DNA of 5,171 nt from Candidatus Hydrogenedentota bacterium (GTDB lineage: Bacteria > Hydrogenedentota > Hydrogenedentia > Hydrogenedentales > CAITNO01): the NCBI GenBank assembly GCA_011046175.1, contig DSBB01000310.1, positions 1-5,171 of the forward strand, given 5' to 3'. The notes below the pieces were generated by a model that worked only from the letters and a program-made list of their open reading frames with translations, did not search any database and was not told the DNA's origin. Of the stretch, positions 1-5,171 are shown piece by piece. A program made the translations under genes and the position numbers. Position 1 is the stretch's first letter. Each line of letters begins with the position of its first letter.

Positions 1-13
1 AAGACACACAATG

Positions 14-22
14 TGATACAAT
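14..22 (+). promoter_or_regulatory. Candidate extended -10 promoter of the plus-strand TA operon
   Basis: The bases TGATACAAT form an extended -10 element: TG, one base, then TACAAT, which matches TATAAT at 5 of 6 positions. A -35 element 17 bases upstream would fall outside the window, so it cannot be checked. Transcription would be expected to begin about 6-8 bases downstream, almost on the toxin start codon at 29, which suggests a leaderless or nearly leaderless message. Prediction from sequence only. Confidence 0.45.
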
Positions 23-28
23 AGGTTT

Positions 29-310
29 ATGAGAGTTTTTGACAGGAATGCGGAAAAGAATCTCTGGCTGAAGAAAGTCAGGGGAATCTCATTCAACGAT
101 GTCCTGTTTCATATAGGCGACGGCGATTTGCTTGATGTATTGCAGCATACCAACCCGGCGAAATATCCGAACCAGAAAATATTCGTCGTGAAAATTGACA
201 GCGATGCATGGTTGGTTCCCTTTGCCGAGTCCGAAGATACCATATTCCTGAAGACCGCTATTCCCAGCCGCAAAATGACCGACAAATATTTGAGGAAAAG
301 AAAGAAATGA
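29..310 (+). CDS. BrnT/RelE-like toxin of a type II toxin-antitoxin pair
   Basis: A 93-residue basic protein. It resembles short BrnT-like toxins of the RelE fold, which are ribosome-dependent or free mRNA endonucleases that arrest translation in the cytoplasm. Visible signatures are an N-terminal F-D-x-N-x-E-K-N-x-W-L-K-K stretch, then RGISFNDV (about residues 19-26), KYPNQKIFVV (45-54), LVPF (62-65), FLKTAIPSRK (73-82) and a lysine/arginine-rich tail. The run of ISF..V, a central hydrophobic strand, and a terminal K..IPSRK matches the BrnT-type layout. The start at 29 fits the family N-terminus, but no good Shine-Dalgarno precedes it (only AGG at 23-25, 3 bases away). The stop overlaps the start of the next gene as ATGA (307-310), so translation is probably coupled. 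The toxin-first order is the one used by brnTA. No truncation is visible. Family assignment is by motif memory; the exact catalytic residues are not assigned. Confidence 0.8.
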   Translation: MRVFDRNAEKNLWLKKVRGISFNDVLFHIGDGDLLDVLQHTNPAKYPNQKIFVVKIDSDAWLVPFAESEDTIFLKTAIPSRKMTDKYLRKRKK

Positions 311-558
311 AACTTACAACGGAAGAACAAGCCATACTGGCGGCCGTAGAAACCGGGGAGTGGCGTTCTGTGCAAAAACTGAAAGAGGAAACTGCCGCAT
401 ACCGCACAGCGGCAAAGGCAGCCCAACACAAGGACAAACGAGTGAATATCCGCATGACCGAGAGCGACCTTGTCCGATTCAAACGCAAGGCCGCCGAGGA
501 AGGATTGCCCTATCAAACTCTTATGTCAAGCGTACTTCACAAATACATCAACGGTTGA
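307..558 (+). CDS. CopG-like (ribbon-helix-helix) antitoxin
   Basis: An 83-residue protein, probably the DNA-binding antitoxin that neutralises the upstream toxin and represses their shared promoter. The N-terminal half (about 1-40) is acidic, with EEQ, ETGEW and KEE, and would be the toxin-binding arm. From about residue 41 it carries KDKRVNIRM (a beta strand) and then two helices, TESDLVRFKRKAAEEG and LPYQTLMSSVLHKYI, the typical ribbon-helix-helix pattern of CopG/BrnA-type antitoxins. The open frame extends upstream to an ATG at 208, but that part lies wholly inside the toxin gene. The ATG at 307 is chosen because GAGGA (292-296) precedes it by 10 bases, the family normally begins M-K-L-T-x-E-E-Q, and it gives the ATGA overlap with the toxin stop. 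The gene ends 2 bases before the end of the facing hicA remnant. It appears intact. Confidence 0.85.
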   Translation: MKLTTEEQAILAAVETGEWRSVQKLKEETAAYRTAAKAAQHKDKRVNIRMTESDLVRFKRKAAEEGLPYQTLMSSVLHKYING

Positions 559-560
559 AT

Positions 561-783
561 CTAGACTGCAAACGCACTCCTTGGAATACCGGACCGGCGT
601 ATGATGGACGCCAAGGCGCCTGTGCGTAACAATTACATGACCCGGCACGGGAACGGTTATGGTCGTGTCAGGCAAGCGTTTTTGCGTTACAACATGGCTC
701 CCCCTTCTTCCCACCTCAATGAAACCGCGACGAGATAAAATTGCACAGGCATCCTTGCCGGAAAGTATTCGCAACTTACCCAA
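561..783 (-). pseudogene. hicA: hicA toxin remnant, frameshifted near its C-terminus
   Basis: HicA is a small double-stranded-RNA-binding-fold mRNA interferase, normally about 60-80 residues. Starting from a TTG at 781-783, which overlaps the hicB stop, the frame reads GKLRILSGKDACAIL, then RRGFIEVGRRGSHVV, then QKRLPDTTITVPVPGH (H49). These are the family's core blocks, and the catalytic histidine of the G-S-H motif (H30) is present. Just after VPVPGH there are 7 bases (630-636) where the family pattern needs 6. In the frame beginning at 629 the expected C-terminus then appears, as LRTGALASIIRRSG followed by IPRSAFAV and a TAG stop at 561-563. Without correction, the frame runs on into unrelated sequence and out past the end of the antitoxin gene on the other strand. 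The shift therefore removes the C-terminal helix (LRxGxLxSIIRxSG). This is either real inactivation or a sequence error. The TTG start is unusual but gives the normal MGKLR N-terminus. Confidence 0.85.
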
Positions 784-996
784 CAGCAACGTCCATCTGC
801 GTGATATACCCTTCTTGGTGCAAACGGGTCTCGATTTCCTGGGGTGAGGCTGTTTCATAGAACAGTTCAATAGCCTCCCGGAGATTATTACGCGCTTCCT
901 CAACACTGTCCCCTGACTGGCTATATCAAGTTCCGGGAAGAGAGATACATAGCCATCCCCTCCGCGTTCGATGATAACAGTGATTTGCTTTTGCAT
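776..996 (-). pseudogene. hicB: hicB antitoxin remnant, frameshifted after codon 29
   Basis: A short HicB antitoxin (partial RNase-H-like fold), of the roughly 73-residue type that lacks a separate DNA-binding domain. Its role is to bind and block HicA. The ATG at 994-996 has a strong ribosome-binding site (AGGAG on the minus strand, plus coordinates 1005-1009, spacing 8). The frame reads MQKQITVIIERGGDGYVSLF and then PELDIASQG, a near-consensus HicB start. At the run CCCC (910-913, GGGG on the coding strand) one base is missing. In the compensating frame the rest follows: DSVEEARNNLREAIELFYE, then TASPQEIETRLHQEGYITQ, then MDVAVG and a TAA stop at 776-778. One extra G would restore S-Q-G-D-S-V-E-E-A, the family's canonical motif, and a 73-residue protein. 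As written, translation slides into the hicA frame and yields a spurious 156-residue hybrid. Because the lesion sits in a homopolymer, a sequencing error is a real alternative to a pseudogene. Confidence 0.85.
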
Positions 997-1004
997 GCGC
1001 TTTT

Positions 1005-1009
1005 CTCCT
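1005..1009 (-). promoter_or_regulatory. Ribosome-binding site of hicB
   Basis: On the minus strand AGGAG stands 8 bases before the ATG of hicB (994-996). It is a near-ideal Shine-Dalgarno sequence and fixes the hicB start. Its good preservation suggests the hicBA frameshifts, if real, are recent. Confidence 0.7.
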
Positions 1010-1037
1010 GCAGGGTGCGAACCTTTTTCTATGAATA

Positions 1038-1056
1038 GCTTGCCATGTCGCTTGCC
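1038..1056. repeat. Direct repeat GCTTGCC, twice, period 12
   Basis: GCTTGCC occurs at 1038-1044 and again at 1050-1056, separated by ATGTC (GGCAAGC on the minus strand). It lies between the possible hicBA promoter and the hicB ribosome-binding site, where a TA autoregulatory operator would be expected. A period of 12 is close to one helical turn. A 7-base repeat can occur by chance, and the short HicB here lacks an evident DNA-binding domain. Confidence 0.25.
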
Positions 1057-1058
1057 AA

Positions 1059-1087
1059 AGAATACATCCGGTCTGTCGCGCCGTCAG
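1059..1087 (-). promoter_or_regulatory. Possible hicBA promoter
   Basis: Read on the minus strand, CTGACG (plus 1082-1087; 4 of 6 to TTGACA) is followed after 17 bases by TATTCT (plus 1059-1064; 4 of 6 to TATAAT). Both lie in the 100-base gap between the permease stop (1097) and hicB. The expected transcript start would fall close to a 7-base direct repeat (1038-1056). Both elements are weak matches, so this is a suggestion only. hicBA could instead be read through from the transporter operon, since no terminator is visible between them. Confidence 0.25.
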
Positions 1088-1096
1088 GATAAAAAG

Positions 1097-2800
1097 TCAC
1101 CCTTTCAGTCCTGTCAGCGTGATGCCCTGAATAAACTGGCGTTGTGCCGCGAAGAAGAGGATAATGACCGGGATGGTCATGAGCACGGCGGCTGCCATCA
1201 GCATCTGGTGTTGTCCAAGCATGACGGCGTGCAGCGCGTAAAGACCGAGGCTGAGCGGGTAGAGTTCCTGGTCGGTGATGAAGATGAGCGGGCCCATGAA
1301 ATCGTTCCACACGGCCATGAAGGTGAAAATGGCGATGGTGGCGAGGGCGGGCTTGATGAGCGGGAGGATCACCTGCCAGTAGATGCCGAAATAGCCGCAG
1401 CCGTCAATCTTCGCGCTGTCCTCGAGGTCGGTGGGGATGCCGCGCATGAACTGGCGCAGCAGGAAGATGAAGAAGGCGCTGCCCGCGAAGGACGGGATAT
1501 ACAGCGGGCGCAGCGTATTGAACCAGCCGAGGTTCTTGAAGATGAGAAACACGGGAATCAGCGTCACCTGCGGCGGTACCATCAGCGTGGCGAGGAGCAG
1601 CACAAAGCAGAACTCCCGGCCCGGCCAGCGCAGCCGCGCAAAGGCATACGCCGCCAGTGACGAGCCGAGCAACTGCCCGAAGATGTTCATCAGCACAAGG
1701 AACACGCTGTTGCCGACGTATCTGCCCAGCGGCACGCGGTTGCCCACGGCAAGGTAGTTCGAGATGAACTTGTTGTACGCGGCGCGGAATCCCTTCGCGT
1801 GGTGGTAGGTGATGGTGACGCGCACCTTGCCGGGCGTGTTGTATTCGGCGGGACCCACATCGCGCAGGGTGATCCACGTTTTCACGGCGACGGTGTCGTC
1901 CTCGTAACTGCGAATCTGCCACGTATGGTCCTGCCACCGGTCAGTGGCGGCATAAGCGGGTTCCGTGGATTCGAGGCGATGCCCGTCTATCTCGAACACA
2001 GCGTGGAAGGTATGCCAGGAGCGGTCGGCATGGTTCGCCAGGCGCATCTTTTTGAACTCGTCAAAAGACCAGTCCAGCGGCAGTTCCGCCTGCACGGTAA
2101 ACCGGTCGTGCTCCGCGAAGGAATAACGCACCTCCTGCGACACGCGGCGCACGTCTTTGGTGCGCGGCGTCAGCGCGGCGTCGCCGTCAATGACGCGCCA
2201 CGGGATTTGTTCCGGCGGGATGGGCGTTTCAATGCGCATGTCCCATGACACGAACACCAGTTCCGAAAAAGCGACCCGACAATAGACCAGGTCGAAGACG
2301 TCCTTTACCTCGTTCGCCTCAATGCGCTCTGTGAACCAGCGCTGTCCCTCCGCCGTGGGTCGGGTAAATAGTTCCGCCGGGGCGCGGCGCAGCAGCCGCG
2401 CGAACACGGCTTCAGCCAGTTCTGGATGCGCCACATGGGGCTGCACGTAACCGGGCAGTTTCGGCTTCAACGACACAATGTGCGCGGAAATGGCTTCCGT
2501 GAACAGAGGCCGCTGCTGATCCCAGTCATCATCAGCGACGCGCAGGGGCCGCGCGGGGCGCTCGTTGTTACGCAGGCGGATGTACGGCGATTCGGTGACG
2601 CGGTCGGGCGGGATAGGCAGCCAGCGCGGCGGGTAAAGTTCCTCGGGCGTTTTGGCGCTGGTGCTGACAAGCCAGACAAACGGCGCGGAGAACAGCAGTG
2701 ACCCCAGCACAAGAACGATGTGCATGGTGATGCGCCTGATCAGGGACAGTCCCTTGGTTCGGGACAGTCCCTTCGCGCGTTTATACAAGGGGTTCACCAT
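1097..2800 (-). CDS. MalG-like carbohydrate ABC permease with a large extracytoplasmic insertion
   Basis: One of the two membrane subunits of a CUT1-type sugar importer (MalG/LacG/AraQ family). It has 567 residues, against about 275-300 for the family. The start is the ATG at 2798-2800, with GGAG (plus 2808-2811) 7 bases upstream, and it lies 1 base after the stop of the preceding gene. A basic N-terminus leads into TM1 (about 28-48), followed by the family signature STSAKTPEELYPPRWLPIPP. The normal permease resumes at about residue 355 with GRYVGNS and continues as LGSSLAAYAFARLRWPG, LMVPPQVTLIP and an EAA-type loop, D461-S-A463-KIDG467 ending in VILP480. It ends in the typical GLKG. Residues about 65-345 are extra. 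They appear helical in the first half and rich in beta strands and aromatics in the second, and I recognise no family. Basic residues before TM1 and after TM2 place the insertion outside the cytoplasm. The EAA motif reads DSA, a mild deviation. The substrate is not deducible beyond a carbohydrate or glycoside. Confidence 0.9.
   Translation of the reverse strand: MVNPLYKRAKGLSRTKGLSLIRRITMHIVLVLGSLLFSAPFVWLVSTSAKTPEELYPPRWLPIPPDRVTESPYIRLRNNERPARPLRVADDDWDQQRPLFTEAISAHIVSLKPKLPGYVQPHVAHPELAEAVFARLLRRAPAELFTRPTAEGQRWFTERIEANEVKDVFDLVYCRVAFSELVFVSWDMRIETPIPPEQIPWRVIDGDAALTPRTKDVRRVSQEVRYSFAEHDRFTVQAELPLDWSFDEFKKMRLANHADRSWHTFHAVFEIDGHRLESTEPAYAATDRWQDHTWQIRSYEDDTVAVKTWITLRDVGPAEYNTPGKVRVTITYHHAKGFRAAYNKFISNYLAVGNRVPLGRYVGNSVFLVLMNIFGQLLGSSLAAYAFARLRWPGREFCFVLLLATLMVPPQVTLIPVFLIFKNLGWFNTLRPLYIPSFAGSAFFIFLLRQFMRGIPTDLEDSAKIDGCGYFGIYWQVILPLIKPALATIAIFTFMAVWNDFMGPLIFITDQELYPLSLGLYALHAVMLGQHQMLMAAAVLMTIPVIILFFAAQRQFIQGITLTGLKG
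2743..2773. repeat. Tandem palindromic repeat inside the permease N-terminus
   Basis: GGGACAGTCCCTT occurs at 2743-2755 and again at 2761-2773, a period of 18 (six codons). Each GGGAC-A-GTCCC core is itself a palindrome around one central base. The two copies can also pair with each other in the mRNA as an 11-base stem with one central mismatch and a 7-base loop. In the protein it encodes KGLSRTKGLSL (residues 10-20), duplicated K-G-L-S in the cytoplasmic tail before TM1. It looks like an in-frame duplication or a small REP-like insertion. The origin is inferred. Confidence 0.75.
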
Positions 2801-2801
2801 G

Positions 2802-5171
2802 TTACTTCTCCGACTCGTAATACACCCAGCGCTTTGACAACCACAGTTGCAGTAGGGTCAACGCAAGGATAATGAAGAACAGCACCCACGCCATTGCCGA
2901 GGCGTACCCCATGCGCATGAAGCGGAATGCGTTGTTGAACAGGGCGTAGGCGTAGAACAAGGTGGAGTCCACGGGCCCGCCTTGCGTCATGATGTACGCC
3001 TGCGTAAACACCTGAAACGTGCCGATCAGACCCATAATCATGTTGAACAGGATGTAGGGGCTGAGCATGGGCAGCGTGATGTTGAAGAATTTCCGAAAGG
3101 GTCCCGCGCCGTCCAATTCCGCCGCTTCATAAAGATGCCGGGGGATGCCTTTCAGTCCTGCCAGCCATACGATCATGCCGCCGCCCGCGCCCCACACCAT
3201 CATGATGATGAGCGCCGGTTTCGACCACTTCTGATTTTGCAGCCACGCGGGGCCTTCAATGCCAATGTTGGCAAGCAGCGAATTCAAAATTCCTTCCGTG
3301 GGATTGAATATCCAAATCCACAGGATGGACGCCGCCACGGCGGGCATGATGGCGGGTAGGTAGAACAGGGTTCGGTACACCGCCATGCCTTTCGTCTCGC
3401 GGTGCAACAGCATGGCAATGCCGAGACTCACCGTCATGCCCAGCGGTATGGAGATGGCCATGTAGACCGTGTTCCACAGAGACTTGTAAAAGAGCGGGTC
3501 CCGAAAAAACATCTCATGGTAGTTGCGCAGCCCGACGAAGCGCGGCGGCGACAACACATCGTACTGACAGAAACTCATGAACAGCGAAAACACGAGCGGC
3601 CCGCCGCCCAGCACGAGAAAGCCGAACAACCACGGCAGCATGAACAGGTAGCCGGCGTGATATTCCCGGCGGAAGTAGCCTTTGGTGGTGACGGTGCGGT
3701 TAAACCACCAGTACAAGGCGGCAAGGCTCAACAGCAGGAGCGCCGCATACCCGGCCACAATAGGGCCGAAATGAAGCACGGGATATTCGCGGTCGTCATA
3801 CAGGCGGTTCAGTTCCGCTTGCACCACTTGCTCGCCGCGTTCCAGCGCCAGTTGGGCGTTGCGCTTGATGTCCGTGGGGTCAAACTGCTTGTAGATGCCG
3901 CCGTTCATGGCGCGGAAATGTTCGTTCCAGAGCAGTTGTCCCACCGGCGTTACGGGCCGGAATTTGCTCACGGGAAGGATATCCACAAACACGCGCATAC
4001 TGTCCTTGTAGGTGTTTTCCACCGAGGAGTTGGACAACAAGTAGTGCTCCATGCCCCATTCGGTGATGTCGCGCCGGCCGCTCATGCGCGGGATGAACAC
4101 GGAGCCGCGGGCCTGCACCATTTGCGCTTCCGTGTCGCATCGTATTTTGTAGGCGCGCTGCGACGCCAGATATTTGATGAGCATCCACGCCTCTTCCGGG
4201 TATTTGCAGCCTGTGGGGATGACATAGGCGAAACCGCCGCACCAGCCGAGTTGCACCATGCCTTCGGGCGCGGGCGCGGGCGCCACGCCGAAGCGCATCG
4301 AGCGGCGTTGCTGCGCGATGGCGTTCAGAAAATAATCGCCGTCTATCTTCATGGCGATGCGCCCGGCCACAAAGGGGTCCAGGTCGCCCGCCGCAACCGA
4401 CGTCTGGAACGCCGCCGCCGCCTCCGCGCCGCCCACGATGTCGTACAGTTCCGTAACGTAGGCGAGCGCCTCCACAATGCGCGGGTCGGTGAGCGTGCAG
4501 GTGCGCCCGTCGTCGCTCATGAACTTGCCGCCGTTCAGCCAGCCGTAAATGTACAGCCACGAATTGCCATAATTTGGGATGAAGCCCACCTGACGCAGCC
4601 GCCCATCGGCGTCAAACTCCGTCAGAATGCGTGTTGCCTCGCGCAACTGCTCCCAAGTACGCGGCGGTCCCACCTTGGTCGGGTCATCCGGGTGGGTGCA
4701 ACCCACAGCAATCAGCTCGTCTTCATATCGTTGCAGCAAGTCAAGATTGTAATACAACGCGCGGTTGTCCGTGTCCGCTGCGATACCGTAGACGCCGTTA
4801 TCATAAATGGTCTCCAGCCAACACGGCTCGAAGAATGTTTCCGGATGCAGCGTGTACGGGTCGTCGGGACGTTCCCTTAAATCGCGTTCGATAAAATCCT
4901 GCAGCGGCATGAACGCGCCACGCGCCGCCCACTCGCTCACGGCGAAGCGGTCGAACCAGACCACGTCCGGCGGGTCGCCCCCCGCGATCGCGCAGATGAG
5001 CCGTTGCGGGTCGCCCGTGCGGTCCTGCATCGCGCTCTGACCCACCGTTACCCGGATATGGGGCTTGCCGTCCGTCCCGTCATACATTGCCTCAAAATCA
5101 CGGATCATGTCAATGGCGAGCAGGTCCAGTTCATTGCCCCAAAAATACAGGTTTACCGGTTCGCCATATAC
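2802..5171 (-). CDS. Sugar-binding protein fused to MalF-like ABC permease (5' end outside the window)
   Basis: The frame is open to the right edge. An internal ATG at 5106-5108 is preceded by 21 more sense codons, including GEPVNLYFWGNELDLLAID, which looks like the first strand of a mature binding protein. The signal peptide or anchor should therefore lie just beyond the window. Numbering from that internal Met: residues about 1-435 are an SBP_bac_1-type sugar-binding domain (AGGDPPDVVWFD 42-53, ALYYNLDLLQRY 117-128, TWEQLREATRILTE 151-164, FVAGRIAMKIDGDYF 246-260, YPEEAWMLIKYLAS 303-316). A linker helix lies at about 447-468. Next is a short basic cytoplasmic stretch, then a full six-helix MalF-type permease (about 485-768). 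Its intact EAA loop has E661-A-A663, G667 and ITLP ending at 680. Topology agrees with the positive-inside rule: binding domain outside, linker crossing in, permease TM1 crossing out. In most CUT1 systems these are two separate proteins. No frameshift or stop interrupts the join, and the composition is uniform. It is the first visible gene of an operon with the MalG-like gene; no ATPase gene is in the window. The exact sugar is unknown. Confidence 0.9.
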   Translation of the reverse strand, partial: VYGEPVNLYFWGNELDLLAIDMIRDFEAMYDGTDGKPHIRVTVGQSAMQDRTGDPQRLICAIAGGDPPDVVWFDRFAVSEWAARGAFMPLQDFIERDLRERPDDPYTLHPETFFEPCWLETIYDNGVYGIAADTDNRALYYNLDLLQRYEDELIAVGCTHPDDPTKVGPPRTWEQLREATRILTEFDADGRLRQVGFIPNYGNSWLYIYGWLNGGKFMSDDGRTCTLTDPRIVEALAYVTELYDIVGGAEAAAAFQTSVAAGDLDPFVAGRIAMKIDGDYFLNAIAQQRRSMRFGVAPAPAPEGMVQLGWCGGFAYVIPTGCKYPEEAWMLIKYLASQRAYKIRCDTEAQMVQARGSVFIPRMSGRRDITEWGMEHYLLSNSSVENTYKDSMRVFVDILPVSKFRPVTPVGQLLWNEHFRAMNGGIYKQFDPTDIKRNAQLALERGEQVVQAELNRLYDDREYPVLHFGPIVAGYAALLLLSLAALYWWFNRTVTTKGYFRREYHAGYLFMLPWLFGFLVLGGGPLVFSLFMSFCQYDVLSPPRFVGLRNYHEMFFRDPLFYKSLWNTVYMAISIPLGMTVSLGIAMLLHRETKGMAVYRTLFYLPAIMPAVAASILWIWIFNPTEGILNSLLANIGIEGPAWLQNQKWSKPALIIMMVWGAGGGMIVWLAGLKGIPRHLYEAAELDGAGPFRKFFNITLPMLSPYILFNMIMGLIGTFQVFTQAYIMTQGGPVDSTLFYAYALFNNAFRFMRMGYASAMAWVLFFIILALTLLQLWLSKRWVYYESEK
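2808..2811 (-). promoter_or_regulatory. Ribosome-binding site of the MalG-like gene, inside the upstream gene
   Basis: GGAG on the minus strand lies 7 bases before the ATG at 2798-2800 and within the last codons of the fusion gene. With a gap of one base between stop and start, the two subunits are probably translated in a coupled way from one message. Confidence 0.6.

Noticed and set aside
208..306. Upstream Met as the start of the CopG-like antitoxin
   Set aside because: The extra 33 residues overlap the toxin gene in another frame and do not resemble antitoxins. The ATG at 307 has a ribosome-binding site and the ATGA overlap.
580..605. Imperfect inverted repeat ATACCGG/CCGGCGTAT as a bidirectional terminator between the convergent TA modules
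   Set aside because: The arms are short and interrupted, no T-run follows on either side, and the bases code for the conserved C-terminus of hicA.
526..996. A single 156-residue minus-strand protein joining HicB and HicA-like segments
   Set aside because: Its middle third matches nothing, while the other frame over the same bases gives the conserved HicB C-terminus. Its tail likewise replaces the conserved HicA end. It is a product of two frameshifts, not a natural fusion.
971..1660. Plus-strand open frame of 229 codons
   Set aside because: Antisense to the MalG-like permease core, with a highly charged low-complexity translation (E, D, H, R) and no recognisable motif.
1404..1937. Second minus-strand frame of 177 codons within the permease gene
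   Set aside because: An out-of-frame shadow of the MalG-like gene with arginine/alanine-rich translation and no ribosome-binding site.
3402..4880. Long plus-strand open frame of 492 codons
   Set aside because: It lies entirely antisense to the SBP-permease gene, which has clear family motifs. The translation is H/R/A/Q-rich and domain-free, typical of the opposite strand of a GC-rich gene.
5106..5108. ATG as the true start of the fusion gene
   Set aside because: The frame stays open through 21 further codons to the window edge, and those residues look like the conserved first strand of a sugar-binding protein. A start here would also lack a signal peptide.

Overview
The window is bacterial. 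It joins a GC-rich carbohydrate ABC-transporter operon (about 1097 to the right edge, all on the minus strand) to a less GC-rich block of two toxin-antitoxin (TA) modules (1 to about 1010). By hand count, bases 1-120 are 40% GC and bases 2101-2160 are 65% GC. No rRNA, tRNA or other taxonomic marker is present. Large, fused, multidomain CUT1-type transporters and this subtype of hicBA fit, from memory, MAG-type lineages such as Hydrogenedentes, Lentisphaerae or Planctomycetes. I hold that placement at low confidence.

Right part, minus strand, read from 5171 down. The first gene runs in from beyond the window. It is a covalent fusion of an extracellular sugar-binding protein (SBP_bac_1 type) to a complete MalF-like permease, joined by an extra membrane helix. 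One base after its stop comes a MalG-like permease of 567 residues, about twice the usual size. The excess is a block of about 280 residues inserted between TM helix 1 and the rest of the permease, predicted to lie outside the membrane on the same side as the fused binding protein. The pair would form the heterodimeric channel of a CUT1 importer. No ATPase gene is present, so it is either outside the window or shared. Near the 5' end of the second gene is an in-frame tandem duplication of a palindromic unit (GGGACAGTCCCTT, period 18), which could fold as an mRNA hairpin.

Left part. On the plus strand (29-558) is an intact-looking toxin-first TA pair: a BrnT/RelE-like toxin and a CopG-like ribbon-helix-helix antitoxin, overlapping by ATGA. 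Facing it on the minus strand (996-561) is a hicB-hicA pair whose reading frames are both broken by single frameshifts. The remaining protein sequence is recognisable almost end to end once each shift is compensated. The two modules converge with only 2 bases between them. The hicBA remnant follows the permease gene in the same direction, after a gap of about 100 bases that holds a ribosome-binding site and a possible promoter. No convincing rho-independent terminator was seen anywhere.

The most unusual parts are the two enlarged transporter subunits, each carrying a large extracytoplasmic domain, and the double frameshift in hicBA. The latter is either real decay or an assembly or sequencing artefact.
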